Below are positions 43,526-53,042 of a stretch of 64,000 bases of DNA, in pieces (the first letter of the stretch is position 1; the number at the start of each line of letters is the position of its first letter). This stretch comes from Bog-105 sp965277435 (GTDB lineage Bacteria > Acidobacteriota > Terriglobia > Bryobacterales > Bryobacteraceae). Both the position numbers and the translations under genes were made by a program. The DNA lies in the NCBI GenBank assembly GCA_965277435.1, contig OZ255821.1, positions 2,976,001 to 3,040,000 of the forward strand. The letters are read 5' to 3'. Below the pieces are notes generated by a model. The model saw nothing but the letters and a program-made list of their open reading frames with translations. It was not told the origin of the DNA and made no database searches.

Positions 43526-45868
43526 CTATTTGCTTGTAGGAGCAAACTCGCTCACGATTTGCTCCACGTACGCTGCCTCGTCGCCAATCGCTTTAGTCAC
43601 TACGACCAGTTGTTCGCTCGCCTCCGGAAAACGGCTCTGTTCGAGCGCTTCCCGCACTCCCGGCACTGTCTTCGCGCCATAGCCGGTATAAGTCCCCGGC
43701 GCATAAAGCAGATGCTTCACCCACGGCCGTCGCGGCAATCCCGCGTCGCTCGTCAATTTGCGCTCGGCCAGCGCTAGTTCCCCGTTGAGTCTCTGCCGCT
43801 TCTCCGGCGAGAGCGCCACCAGCTCAGCTTCCGCCTGCTCGAAGTTGCCGGATGCTTTCTCCAGAGCGGCAATCGCGTTGTCGAACCCGGAAAAATCCAT
43901 CGCTGGTGGAGCGCTCAAAGCCCCTGGCGCATGCACCGGATTTTGCGGATCGTTCATCAACGTATACAGGCCCTGGTCGATTTTGCGTTTGCGGGTTTCG
44001 GCCTCTTCCTGCAAAGACTTCACCAGCGCCTTCAACTCGGCATCGTAACCTTTGATCGTCGCCGTGAGCAACTTGAAATCATACGGCAACACCTCCGCAT
44101 CCGCCGCGCGCATCACCAGCGTGCCCGCCGTTTGCGCCAGTGCCCGGCCATACGCTTCCGTCTTGTCTCCAAAATGTTCTTCGAACCACGGCGTATCGTA
44201 CGCCGAATGGTACGTCCCGCTGCGGTCTTCCCCACCGAAACCCAGATTGAGCGACGCGATCCCCAAGTGATCCAGAAACGCGCCGAAATCCGACCCGCTA
44301 CCGATCGCCTCAATCGGCAGCGTTTTCTGCGCCGCCGCGTTGTTGCCTGTTGCCGGCCGCCGTCCACCACCGCGTCTCCCTCCCTGCAGCAGCAGCGCCG
44401 ATTGCTGGCGCTTCCACACCGACCCATTTGTCTCCGGGTCGGTAATGTCCTTGGCCACTTCATTCACTAACTGCTCTAGCGAATGCGATCCGCCCGCCCC
44501 AAAAAATCCGCGGCCCGTCTCATCCGTGTTCACGTAAAGTGCCGCATGCTTACTCAACTCGTCCGCGTGCGTCTCCGCCCACTCTGTAGAACCAATCAGG
44601 CCCGGCTCTTCGCCGTCCCACGCTGTGTAAATCAAAGTCCGTTTCGGGCGCCATCCTTGTTTCGCCAATTCCCCAAACGCGCGCGCCTCTTCCAGCAACG
44701 CCGACTGGCCCGAAATCGGATCGTTCGCGCCATTTACCCAGCCGTCGTAATGGTTTCCCCGCACAATCCAAACGTCTGGCTCCTCCGATCCACGCATCGT
44801 GGCAATCACGTCTAACACCGGCTTCTGGTCCCAGTTAAATTCCAGCTTGAGGTGAACCTTGGCCGGGCCAGGTCCGAAATGATAAGTGAACGGCAATCCG
44901 CCGCGCCACGTCGCAGGCACCACGCGCCCATCGAGCGCCCTCAATAGCGGCTCTGCGTCCGCATAGCTAATCGGCAGCACCGGAATCTTCATCAGCGTCT
45001 TCGCCTCAGCGATGTTCAGCCGCTTCGCCCCCGGAACCGAGCCAGTGCCCGGTGTCAACGGGTCTCCGGAATACAGCGTCATATCCGCCACGCTGCCCCG
45101 CTGCACGCCATCCGGCGGCCGCATCGGCCCTTTGGGTAGAACGTCGCCCTGCGTGTAACCGTCATCCGCCGGGTCCGAATAGATGATGCAGCCCACTGCG
45201 CCATGCTCGTAAGCCAGCTTCGGTTTCAAGCCGCGCCACCCTCCGCCGTAGCGCGCTATCGCAACCGCGCCCTTCACCGAAATGCCATTCCGCTCCAATT
45301 CCTCGTAGTCGGCCGGCATGCCATAGTTCACATAAAGCAGCGGAGCCGTAATATCGCCATCCGCCGAGTAAATGTTGTACCCGGGAAGCTGCGTGCTCTT
45401 TTCCTGCGTATAGGGATCGCCCGGAAGCGGCGGTTCGTCCAGTTTAGCTTTGAACATCGTGGGTTCGACAAGCTCGACAACCCGCGTCTTCGGCGTTGGA
45501 TACAGCACGTCAAACTGTTCTATGTGAGCGTCCCAACCCCATTCCTTATAGCGAGCCACCAGCCACTCCGCGTTCTTTCTCTGCGCCTCCGAGCCGACAT
45601 TGTGCGGATGCCCGGCAAGTTGCACCATGTTGGCGTGAATGCGCTGCGGATCTGGCATCTTTCGAAACTTCTGCTCCCAGTCCTGTTCCGTCTTCGAATT
45701 GGCTACAGAGAAGCCGGTCAGAGAGTCTGCGGGATGCCCCGTCAACCCGGCTGCCAAAGAAATCAAAATTATTGGTGCAATGTAGGTGCGCAAAAGATCC
45801 CTCCAGGATGTCGTGACTGCCGATAGCCCGCTAACAGGGAGGCGCTTTTTAAGAGCAGTATTGTCCAT
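43526..45868 (-). CDS. M28-family zinc metallopeptidase (PSMA/glutamate carboxypeptidase II-like)
   Basis: 780 residues, exported: an N-terminal hydrophobic segment near residues 27-45 may be a signal or anchor. Architecture is that of glutamate carboxypeptidase II: a protease-associated domain (about 130-310), M28 catalytic domain (about 345-600), and TfR-like helical dimerisation domain. Zinc ligands and catalytic Glu are visible: His373 in GNHYDGW, Asp383 in GANDPISGQS, Glu420-Glu421 in DGEEPGLIG, Asp in NTDETGRG, His in TYHSAYDT. Start ATG at 45868 (a longer frame to 45928 would overlap the divergent gene). First gene of the operon with both propeller proteins. Substrate unknown; family members cleave C-terminal acidic or small residues. 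Confidence 0.88.
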   Translation of the reverse strand: MDNTALKKRLPVSGLSAVTTSWRDLLRTYIAPIILISLAAGLTGHPADSLTGFSVANSKTEQDWEQKFRKMPDPQRIHANMVQLAGHPHNVGSEAQRKNAEWLVARYKEWGWDAHIEQFDVLYPTPKTRVVELVEPTMFKAKLDEPPLPGDPYTQEKSTQLPGYNIYSADGDITAPLLYVNYGMPADYEELERNGISVKGAVAIARYGGGWRGLKPKLAYEHGAVGCIIYSDPADDGYTQGDVLPKGPMRPPDGVQRGSVADMTLYSGDPLTPGTGSVPGAKRLNIAEAKTLMKIPVLPISYADAEPLLRALDGRVVPATWRGGLPFTYHFGPGPAKVHLKLEFNWDQKPVLDVIATMRGSEEPDVWIVRGNHYDGWVNGANDPISGQSALLEEARAFGELAKQGWRPKRTLIYTAWDGEEPGLIGSTEWAETHADELSKHAALYVNTDETGRGFFGAGGSHSLEQLVNEVAKDITDPETNGSVWKRQQSALLLQGGRRGGGRRPATGNNAAAQKTLPIEAIGSGSDFGAFLDHLGIASLNLGFGGEDRSGTYHSAYDTPWFEEHFGDKTEAYGRALAQTAGTLVMRAADAEVLPYDFKLLTATIKGYDAELKALVKSLQEEAETRKRKIDQGLYTLMNDPQNPVHAPGALSAPPAMDFSGFDNAIAALEKASGNFEQAEAELVALSPEKRQRLNGELALAERKLTSDAGLPRRPWVKHLLYAPGTYTGYGAKTVPGVREALEQSRFPEASEQLVVVTKAIGDEAAYVEQIVSEFAPTSK

Positions 45869-45883
45869 ACTAATGCACTCGCG

Positions 45884-46759
45884 ATGTCCCGCACGCGAGA
45901 ATATAGAAACCTGCAACGCCTTCTCCAATTACTGCTTCTCGCCCTGCTCGCCTCACCCCTCGCAACTGCGCAGGCGAATTACGAGATCCAGGTCTACGGT
46001 TCCGATACCGTGCCGCCCGGCCGCACCATGGTCGAACTGCACAGCAACCTGACTGTCGAAGGATTCAAAACTACCGTCGCCGGAGTCATTCCTGATGAAC
46101 ACCAGGTGCATGAAACAGTCGAGATAACGCAGGGCTGGAACACCTGGTTCGAGACCGGCTTCTACATCTTCACCAGCGCCGGACCGGGACAAGGCTATAA
46201 ATGGGTGGGTGATCATATTCGGCCCCGCGTGCGCGTGCCCGATAGCTGGCGTTGGCCGGTGGGCGTGAGCATTTCGACAGAGATCGGTTATCAACGCCCT
46301 ATCTTTTCCACCGATACCTGGACGTGGGAGATCCGCCCCATTATCGACAAGCAGCTCGGGCGTTTTTACCTTGCTTTCAACCCCGCTCTCGAACGTTCGT
46401 TTCACGGCACGAGCGTGCATGAAGGCGTTGGCTTCTCACCCAATTTCAAGCTCGGCTACAACTTCACTCGAAAGTTAAGCGGTGGGTTTGAATACTATGG
46501 GTCCGATGGGTCGGTTACCGGCTTCAATCCGTTCTACGAGCAGCAGCAGCAATTTTTTCCTTCGATCGACTACGACTTCGGTCCCAACTGGGAGTTCAAT
46601 TTTGGAGTAGGTGTCGGCATCACGCACACGACCGAACATCTCATCGTCAAAATGATCATCGGCCGGCGCTTCCGCTTCATCACTCCCCGCCTGCCTCGCA
46701 CTATCCGCAATGCGCTCACCCAGCCCGCACATCCCGGCAACGAGATAGACCCATCTTGA
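45884..46759 (+). CDS. Outer-membrane beta-barrel-like protein of unknown function
   Basis: 291 residues with a signal peptide (about 1-30, ending LATAQA). The remainder alternates aromatic and polar residues in beta-strand rhythm (WTWEIRPIIDKQLGRFYLAF, FSPNFKLGYNFTRKLSGGF, WEFNFGVGVGITHTTEHLIV), as in transporter-type outer-membrane barrels. Divergent from the M28 gene (15 nt between starts) and immediately upstream of a cytochrome c peroxidase, whose ATG begins one base after its stop, so the two are probably one operon. Ligand unknown. Confidence 0.65.
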   Translation: MSRTREYRNLQRLLQLLLLALLASPLATAQANYEIQVYGSDTVPPGRTMVELHSNLTVEGFKTTVAGVIPDEHQVHETVEITQGWNTWFETGFYIFTSAGPGQGYKWVGDHIRPRVRVPDSWRWPVGVSISTEIGYQRPIFSTDTWTWEIRPIIDKQLGRFYLAFNPALERSFHGTSVHEGVGFSPNFKLGYNFTRKLSGGFEYYGSDGSVTGFNPFYEQQQQFFPSIDYDFGPNWEFNFGVGVGITHTTEHLIVKMIIGRRFRFITPRLPRTIRNALTQPAHPGNEIDPS

Positions 46760-46760
46760 T

Positions 46761-47783
46761 ATGAAGTGCCCGCGTCGCCTCCCGCTCCTCTACCTCGCCA
46801 TCGGTTTCACTCTCGCTCTCGGTCAGGAAAAGCCGCATGCCAACCTGCCGCCGCCCTCGCCAGGCTTCCCAGCTATCCGCTATCCGGCCGACAATCCCTA
46901 CTCGCCCGAACGCACCAGCCTGGGTAAGATGCTCTTTTTCGATGGCCGGCTCTCTTCCAATGGCGCTGTATCCTGCGCCTTCTGTCACAAGCCGAGTCAC
47001 GGCTTTTCAGACGATAAGCCTTTGTCATTCGGCGTTGACGGCCAGCCCACCGGACGCCACACGCCCACACTCATCAATCGTGTCTGGGGCAAAAGCGAAT
47101 TTTGGGATGGGCGCGCGCCAACACTCGAATCCCAAGTCGTCATTCCCATCACCAACCCGCACGAAATGGGCGAAACCACCGATCAGCTTGTTCAGAAACT
47201 GCAGGCGATCGAAGGCTATGCCCCGCTATTTGCCGCCGCGTTTGGAGACGCCACAATCAACTTTGATCGGATTACCAAAGCCCTGGCCGCCTATGAGCGC
47301 ACCATCGTCTCCGGTGATGCGGCTTACGATCGTTTCATAGCGGGCGATAAATCAGCACTCACCAAAGAACAGAAATCCGGGCTCGAATTTTTCAATGGCA
47401 AAGGCGAGTGCGCCGAATGCCACAAGCCTCCCTTCTTTACCGACGAAAGCTTCGCCAATCTCGGCGTAGGAGCCGCCAATCCGGTGCCCGATCCCGGCCG
47501 TGCCGTCGTCACGAAGAAAAAGCGCGATCTCGGGAAATTCAAAGTCCCCACTCTGCGCGATCTCGCTCGCCGCGGGCCCTACATGCACGACGGAAGCCTC
47601 AAAACTCTCGGCGATGTTCTCGATTTTTACGCGAAAGGCGGCATCCCCAATCCGCACGTCGACACACGTCTTTTGCAGTTCTACCTGGATGCCGAAACCA
47701 AGAGTGATCTACTCGCGTTCTTAGACGCACTGAACGGCCATCTGCCGGTCGACACTCAGCCGCCCGCTAAACCGCCCGAGTGA
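46761..47783 (+). CDS. Di-haem cytochrome c peroxidase (CcpA/MauG family)
   Basis: Periplasmic enzyme that reduces hydrogen peroxide with electrons from small c-type cytochromes, or a MauG-like oxidase. 340 residues; signal peptide about 1-20. Two haem-attachment motifs: CAFCH (residues 72-76) and CAECH (217-221). The family hallmark PHEMGETTDQL and KVPTLRDLARRGPYMHDG are present. The 3' end overlaps the convergent TetR gene by 28 nt. Peroxide detoxification is the default expectation. Confidence 0.9.
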   Translation: MKCPRRLPLLYLAIGFTLALGQEKPHANLPPPSPGFPAIRYPADNPYSPERTSLGKMLFFDGRLSSNGAVSCAFCHKPSHGFSDDKPLSFGVDGQPTGRHTPTLINRVWGKSEFWDGRAPTLESQVVIPITNPHEMGETTDQLVQKLQAIEGYAPLFAAAFGDATINFDRITKALAAYERTIVSGDAAYDRFIAGDKSALTKEQKSGLEFFNGKGECAECHKPPFFTDESFANLGVGAANPVPDPGRAVVTKKKRDLGKFKVPTLRDLARRGPYMHDGSLKTLGDVLDFYAKGGIPNPHVDTRLLQFYLDAETKSDLLAFLDALNGHLPVDTQPPAKPPE

Positions 47784-48412
47784 AGCCGAGCCGCTTCACT
47801 GTCTTGCAGCGCAAGAAAATCGAACAGCCGGCGCAGTAAATCGCGCGCTTGCATCTCTGAAATACTGGCCGGATCGTAGGCCAACTCCAGCACCAGCCCC
47901 TGCAGCATGATTTGCAAAGCGATACGCTTCATCTCGCGTTCCTCGGCCGTTGGCCCCAGGTCTTCGGCACACAATCCAACCTTTTCGCCCCACTGCATCT
48001 TGGCCCGGACACTGCGATACGCCGCTGCCAACTTCGCTCTCCGCCCCGGATGCCGCAACGCATATAGCTTGAACTCGAGAATGAGAATGGCCCACCTGCG
48101 GTCCGACAGTTTCCCGATGTAATAATCGCGCAAAGTCTTCATCCGCTCACGTTCGGTCGCGCATTCTGCAATGGCTGCTCGAACCACCTCCAGTGCCTGC
48201 AAAGACTGATCTTCCACCAGGGCGAAAAATAGATCCTCTTTGGAAGCAAAATGAGCATAAAACGCTCCCCTCGTATAACCCGCTTCCGTTGCTATATCGT
48301 CGATCCGCGCTGCTTCAAAGCCATCGCGGGCGAATATCCGGTAAGCCGCTTTCAACAGGCGTCGTTGAGTCAATTCCGTTTTTTGCTGGTGTTTATTAAG
48401 GACGGATGGCAT
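47756..48412 (-). CDS. TetR-family transcriptional repressor
   Basis: 218 residues with an N-terminal helix-turn-helix (about residues 20-65: RLLKAAYRIFARDGFEAARI then ATEAGYTRGAFYAHFASKED), as in AcrR/NalC. I start at the ATG at 48412 (a longer frame reaches 48457 but runs into the operator). Divergent from a TolC-HlyD-MFS operon, so it is most likely its repressor, responding to the pump's substrates. The overlap with the cytochrome c peroxidase gene at its 3' end may cause some transcriptional interference. Confidence 0.88.
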   Translation of the reverse strand: MPSVLNKHQQKTELTQRRLLKAAYRIFARDGFEAARIDDIATEAGYTRGAFYAHFASKEDLFFALVEDQSLQALEVVRAAIAECATERERMKTLRDYYIGKLSDRRWAILILEFKLYALRHPGRRAKLAAAYRSVRAKMQWGEKVGLCAEDLGPTAEEREMKRIALQIMLQGLVLELAYDPASISEMQARDLLRRLFDFLALQDSEAARLHSGGLAGG

Positions 48413-48426
48413 CGGCCTATGAAAAT

Positions 48427-48468
48427 TATATACACGGACGTATGCAATATGGTACACGTATGTATATA
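48427..48468. promoter_or_regulatory. Candidate TetR operator in the divergent region
   Basis: TATATACA (48427-48434) and TGTATATA (48461-48468) are perfect inverted repeats; between them ACGTATG occurs twice in direct orientation, at 48438 and 48456, 18 bp apart. The whole 68-bp divergent space is AT-rich and unlike the surrounding GC-rich genes. Position between repressor and pump fits autoregulation. Confidence 0.6.
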
Positions 48469-48479
48469 TTCTTTTGAAA

Positions 48480-50066
48480 ATGATTCCTGAGTCGTGCGCG
48501 GCCTCAAAACCACGAGCTTTCGGGCGCAGCCTTCGCCTCGCGGCCCTGCTAATCTTTGCCGTGGCCTATGCAAATTCGCAAGCGGTCTCTCCCGGTGCAG
48601 TTCCGGCCGGTGGCTCGGCGCGGGCAGTGCAATTGCCCGCTTCCGGCCGCAACGGGCCATCCGGGTCGGTCACCTCCCAGCAGTCCGCGTCCCCAGGCAG
48701 CGGTGTCGCCACGCTCGATAGCTCAATCCAGGTCTCCGGCGACTACAGCGGCAGTGTCGCCTCCGCATTAGCTGGCAGCGGGCCCATCACTCTTACCCTC
48801 TCTGATGCCCTGAAATTCGGTTTACAAACAAACTTGGGAAGCATCTCCGCCAATAACAGCGCGCGCGCTACACGGGCCGAACGCATCCAGGCGCTCAGTG
48901 CGCTCCTCCCGAACATTGCCGTCAACGCCTCGGAAACCGTAACGCAAGTCAATCTAGCCGCCTATGGTTTCCAATTCAACTTGCCGCCCGGCCTCAATTT
49001 CGCGATTCCCACCGTCGTCGGTCCCTTCAGCTATTCCCAGCTGCAAGGCACGCTCAGTCAATCGATTTACGATCCCGTCCAGAGGCGCAACTGGAAGGCC
49101 GCTAAAGAAACGGAACGGGCGTCCATCCTCTCCGCCAAAGATACGCGCGAACTGGTCGTCTTCGCGGTCGGCGGCACCTATCTGCAAACCATCACGGCCA
49201 CTGCCCGCGTCACCTCGCAACGCGCCCAGGTCGACAATGCCCGCGCCGTCTACAACCAGGCCGTCACGCGCAAAGCCGCCGGCACGAATTCCAAAATAGA
49301 TGTCATGCGTTCTCTGGTCGAATTGCAAACGCAGGAACAGCGTCTGAGTTCGCTCGAGGCCGATCTTCGCAAGCAGAAAATCACTCTCGCCCGCGTGATC
49401 GGGCTCCCCCAGGACCGTGAGCTTCGCCTGGCCGAACCGCTCAGTTTTTCCGAAATCGCTGTCCCGGAAGCAGACGCCGCGATTCGCCGCGCCCTGCAGC
49501 GCCGCGCTGATCTGCAGTCATCCGAAGCGCAGGTCAAAGCGGCCGAGCAGGCACTCTCTGCCGCTCACGCCGAGCGCCTGCCATCCCTCGCGATTAATGG
49601 AGACTATGGCGTCATTGGCCCCAATCCCGCCAACAATCACGGCGTCTTCGCTGTCACCGGATCGGTCAACATGCCCGTCTGGCAAGGCGGCCGCGTGCGA
49701 GGCGATATTCAACAAGCCGAATCCACTCTCGATCAGCGCCGCGCCGAACTGGCGGATCAGCGGGCCCGCGTCGAACAGGACGTCCGCAATGCCATCATCG
49801 AACTTCAGACCGCCTCCGGCCAGGTCCATCTGGCCGACACCAATCGCGGCTACGCCAACGAAACACTATCCGAATCGCGCGATCGTTTTGCCGCCGGCGT
49901 CGCGACCACGGTTGAAGTAGTACAGGCTCAGGAGCAGGTCGCGAGCGCGGAGAATGACTATATCTCCAGTCTCTTCTCCTTCGATCTTTCCCGCCTTAGT
50001 CTCGCTCGCGCTACTGGAGACGCGGAAACCGGCCTGCCGGATTTGCTGAAAGGGAACCATCCATGA
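48480..50066 (+). CDS. TolC-family outer-membrane channel (second efflux system)
   Basis: 528 residues. Signal peptide about 1-37 (RSLRLAALLIFAVAYANSQA), a Gly/Ser-rich linker, then two OEP repeats of long helices (LSDALKFGLQTNLGS to the end). Typical outer-membrane factor length. Start ATG at 48480; a TTG two codons upstream is an alternative; neither has a good ribosome binding site because the operator is so close. Its stop overlaps the start of the adaptor gene (ATGA). Partners are the HlyD adaptor and the 14-TM MFS exporter. Confidence 0.85.
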   Translation: MIPESCAASKPRAFGRSLRLAALLIFAVAYANSQAVSPGAVPAGGSARAVQLPASGRNGPSGSVTSQQSASPGSGVATLDSSIQVSGDYSGSVASALAGSGPITLTLSDALKFGLQTNLGSISANNSARATRAERIQALSALLPNIAVNASETVTQVNLAAYGFQFNLPPGLNFAIPTVVGPFSYSQLQGTLSQSIYDPVQRRNWKAAKETERASILSAKDTRELVVFAVGGTYLQTITATARVTSQRAQVDNARAVYNQAVTRKAAGTNSKIDVMRSLVELQTQEQRLSSLEADLRKQKITLARVIGLPQDRELRLAEPLSFSEIAVPEADAAIRRALQRRADLQSSEAQVKAAEQALSAAHAERLPSLAINGDYGVIGPNPANNHGVFAVTGSVNMPVWQGGRVRGDIQQAESTLDQRRAELADQRARVEQDVRNAIIELQTASGQVHLADTNRGYANETLSESRDRFAAGVATTVEVVQAQEQVASAENDYISSLFSFDLSRLSLARATGDAETGLPDLLKGNHP

Positions 50067-51337
50067 CCACCGAGGAAAAATCACAAGAAACCATTGCGCC
50101 AGCGGAACCGGCGCCTGCGCCGGCCACGCCGCAGCCTGTGCCTCCAGCCACGCCCCCTGCTGCACCGCGCGGACGCCGCAGAGCTTTCCTGATCTTCTTC
50201 ATCGTCCTGATCGTTGCCGCCGCTGCCGGCTTGCTCTTCTGGCTACACGCGCGCCAGTTCGAATCCACTGACGATGCGGAGGTCGATGCTCATCTCAACC
50301 CGGTCAGTGCCCGCATCGATGGCACCATCACCAAGGTCTATGTGGACGACAACCAGATCGTCAAAACCGGCGATTCGCTCGTCGATCTCGATCCGCGCGA
50401 TTACCAGGTGACGCTCGACCAGGCCCTCGCACAACTTACCCAAGCCGAGAGTATGGTCTTTGCGCAGCAGCCAAACATTCCGATTACGCAGGTGGCAAAC
50501 ACCACTAACATCTCGACTGGGCAAGCCGACGTCGCCAGCTCCGAAGCCGCTCTCGCCGCCGCCCAACGCGACCGCGAGTCGTCCGCCGCCAAACTCGCCG
50601 AATCTGAAGCCAACAGTGCGCGCGCTCAGGCCGATCTCGCCCGCTATAAAATCCTCATCGGCAAAGAAGAAGTTTCGCAACAGGAATTCGATCAGACTTC
50701 TGCTACGGCCAAGGCCCAAGCCGCTACTGTCGCGGCCAACCTTGCCTCGCTGCAATCTGCTGATCACCTGGTGGACCAGCGCCGCGCGCAACTCCAGCAA
50801 TCGCAAGACAGGCTGTCCCAATCTCAAACGAACGGCCCGCGCCAGATCGCCATCCAGCGCGCCACCGTTCGCTCCAATCAAGCCAGCGCCAAAAGCGCTA
50901 ACGCTCAGGTCGAACAGGCGCGTCTTCGACTGAGTTACTGCAAAATCGTTGCGCCGGTCGATGGCATCCTAATGCGCCGTTCCGCCGAAGTCGGCTCACA
51001 CGTTACCGCTGGGCAGCAGTTGTTCCAAATCGCTCAGATCAATGACATCTGGGTCACGGCCAATTTTAAAGAGACGCAGCTCCGCAACGTGCGTCCGGGC
51101 CAAACCGCCACCATCCAAGTCGACGCCCTCAAAAGAACTTTCGAAGGCTACATAGAAAACATCGGCGGATCCACCGGCGCGGTCGCCAGCGTTCTGCCGC
51201 CTGAAAACGCCACTGGCAATTTCGTCAAAGTGGTCCAGCGGATCCCTGTCCGCATGCGTTTTAAACCGAATCAGGATGGCCTCGACCGCCTGCGCCCCGG
51301 CATGTCCGTTGAACCCGACGTTCGCATCGGAAACTAA
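50063..51337 (+). CDS. HlyD/EmrA-family periplasmic adaptor
   Basis: 424 residues. A Pro/Ala-rich N-terminus, one transmembrane helix (about 37-58), lipoyl motif starting FESTDDAEVDAHLNPVSARI, a long coiled-coil hairpin (about 120-270), then DGILMRRSAEVGSHVTAGQQ. This is the EmrA arrangement, connecting the MFS pump to TolC across the periplasm. Start overlaps the previous stop by 4 nt; the next gene begins 3 nt after its own stop. Confidence 0.9.
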   Translation: MTTEEKSQETIAPAEPAPAPATPQPVPPATPPAAPRGRRRAFLIFFIVLIVAAAAGLLFWLHARQFESTDDAEVDAHLNPVSARIDGTITKVYVDDNQIVKTGDSLVDLDPRDYQVTLDQALAQLTQAESMVFAQQPNIPITQVANTTNISTGQADVASSEAALAAAQRDRESSAAKLAESEANSARAQADLARYKILIGKEEVSQQEFDQTSATAKAQAATVAANLASLQSADHLVDQRRAQLQQSQDRLSQSQTNGPRQIAIQRATVRSNQASAKSANAQVEQARLRLSYCKIVAPVDGILMRRSAEVGSHVTAGQQLFQIAQINDIWVTANFKETQLRNVRPGQTATIQVDALKRTFEGYIENIGGSTGAVASVLPPENATGNFVKVVQRIPVRMRFKPNQDGLDRLRPGMSVEPDVRIGN

Positions 51338-51340
51338 CCC

Positions 51341-52942
51341 GTGCCTGCTCCTCCCTCCACCGTCAGCCACGCGAATTGGCGTCCGGCGTACAACCCGTGG
51401 ATTGTCGCCATGACCGTTACGCTCGCCACTTTCATGGAAGTGCTCGATTCCTCCATTGCTAATGTCGCCCTGCCGCACATTGCCGGTTCGCTGGGCGCAA
51501 GCTACGAAGAGTCCACCTGGGTTCTCACCAGTTACCTGGTCTCAAGTGCTATCGTGTTGCCCATCTCAGGTTGGCTCTCTACCCTCATCGGCCGCAAGCG
51601 TTTTTACATGCTCTGCGTGGCGCTGTTTACCGGCTGTTCGTTTCTCTGCGGCATCGCCAATAGCCTGCCGTTGCTGATCGTGGCGCGCGTGTTGCAAGGT
51701 GCAGGCGGAGGCGGTCTGCAGCCTTCCGAACAAGCTATCCTCGCCGACAGCTTTCCTCCCGAAAAGCGCGGCATGGCCTTCGCCATGTATGGCATGGCGG
51801 TCGTCGTGGCCCCCGCTATCGGTCCTACTCTCGGAGGCTGGATTACCGATAACTACAACTGGCATTGGATTTTCTTCATCAACCTGCCAATCGGACTTCT
51901 CTCCTTGTTTCTAACCCAGCGCCTGGTCGAAGATCCACCCTGGCTTGCCCAGGAAAAACGTGCCGGCATCAAAATCGACTACATCGGTCTCGCGCTAATC
52001 GTCACCGGCATTGCCTTCTTCCAAATCGTTCTCGATAAAGGACAGGAGAAGGACTGGTTCTCGTCCAGCCTGATCGTCAGCATGTCCTGTATCGCTGTTC
52101 CATTGCTCATCGCATTTTTCCTATGGGAGTGGTTTCACGATAATCCCATTGTCGACGTGCGTCTGCTGAAGAACCGTAACTTCGGAACTGCCGTTTTCTT
52201 CTCCTTCGTCCTGGGCATCGTGCTGTTCGGATCTACCGTTTTGATTCCCGAATTTCTGCAAAGCAGTCTTGGCTATACGGCCGAGCGAGCTGGTCTGGCG
52301 CTCTCGCCGGGCGGTCTTGTCTTGATGTTTATGATGCCCATAGCCGGGCGTCTCACCGCAACCAAAATCGATCCGCGCTTACTGGTAGCTACTGGTTTTC
52401 TCGGGACATCCCTCACCCTCTATCACATGACCGTGATCTATCTGCAAATCGATTTCCACAGCATCGTTCTGCTTCGCATGATCCAAGTCATCTTCCTGCC
52501 GCTGATCTTTGTTCCTATCAGCACGCTGAACTACATCGGTGTTCCGCGTGAGAAAAATAATCAGGTTTCCGGAATGTCTAATTTTGCCCGGAATATCGGC
52601 GGCGCTATGGGCACATCTCTGCTCTCCACTTTCTTAGCTCGCCAGAATCAAACTCATCAACGAGCCTTCGCTGCCCACACCACCAACGCCGACCTCAATT
52701 TTCAGCAGTTAGTAAATGGCTTTAAGTCGACTTTCATGGCGCAAGGTTTTGACGCCACTCTCGCTGCTAAAAAAGCCATGGCGATGGCTTACCAGGTGGT
52801 GCAGCAACAGGCCAGTGGCTTGAGCTTCGTCAATAGCTTCTGGTTGATGAGTGTGATGATTCTCTGCCTGGTTCCTCTGCCGTTTATCATGAAGCGGCCA
52901 CCGGCGCGTGCCGTCGACCGTCCCCTCGACGCCGCTCATTAA
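51341..52942 (+). CDS. DHA2-family drug:proton antiporter (EmrB/QacA-like)
   Basis: 533 residues, predicted 14 transmembrane helices. Motif C-like and DHA2 hallmarks are visible: FMEVLDSSIANVALPHIAGS at the first helix, SGWLSTLIGRKRFY for motif A, GPTLGGWITDNYNWHWIFFI (motif C/D2). Start is GTG at 51341. Together with the TolC and EmrA genes it forms a complete tripartite exporter under TetR control. The substrate is unknown; relatives export hydrophobic uncouplers and drugs. Confidence 0.92.
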   Translation: MPAPPSTVSHANWRPAYNPWIVAMTVTLATFMEVLDSSIANVALPHIAGSLGASYEESTWVLTSYLVSSAIVLPISGWLSTLIGRKRFYMLCVALFTGCSFLCGIANSLPLLIVARVLQGAGGGGLQPSEQAILADSFPPEKRGMAFAMYGMAVVVAPAIGPTLGGWITDNYNWHWIFFINLPIGLLSLFLTQRLVEDPPWLAQEKRAGIKIDYIGLALIVTGIAFFQIVLDKGQEKDWFSSSLIVSMSCIAVPLLIAFFLWEWFHDNPIVDVRLLKNRNFGTAVFFSFVLGIVLFGSTVLIPEFLQSSLGYTAERAGLALSPGGLVLMFMMPIAGRLTATKIDPRLLVATGFLGTSLTLYHMTVIYLQIDFHSIVLLRMIQVIFLPLIFVPISTLNYIGVPREKNNQVSGMSNFARNIGGAMGTSLLSTFLARQNQTHQRAFAAHTTNADLNFQQLVNGFKSTFMAQGFDATLAAKKAMAMAYQVVQQQASGLSFVNSFWLMSVMILCLVPLPFIMKRPPARAVDRPLDAAH

Positions 52943-53042
52943 TCCTCAACTTAGCTTTTTCTTACGTAATCTTTACCACTTCTTTAGCGCGCTCTTACTA
53001 TCCTTCGGTTGCATCCTTCGATAAAGAGAAGGGCATCCTACT

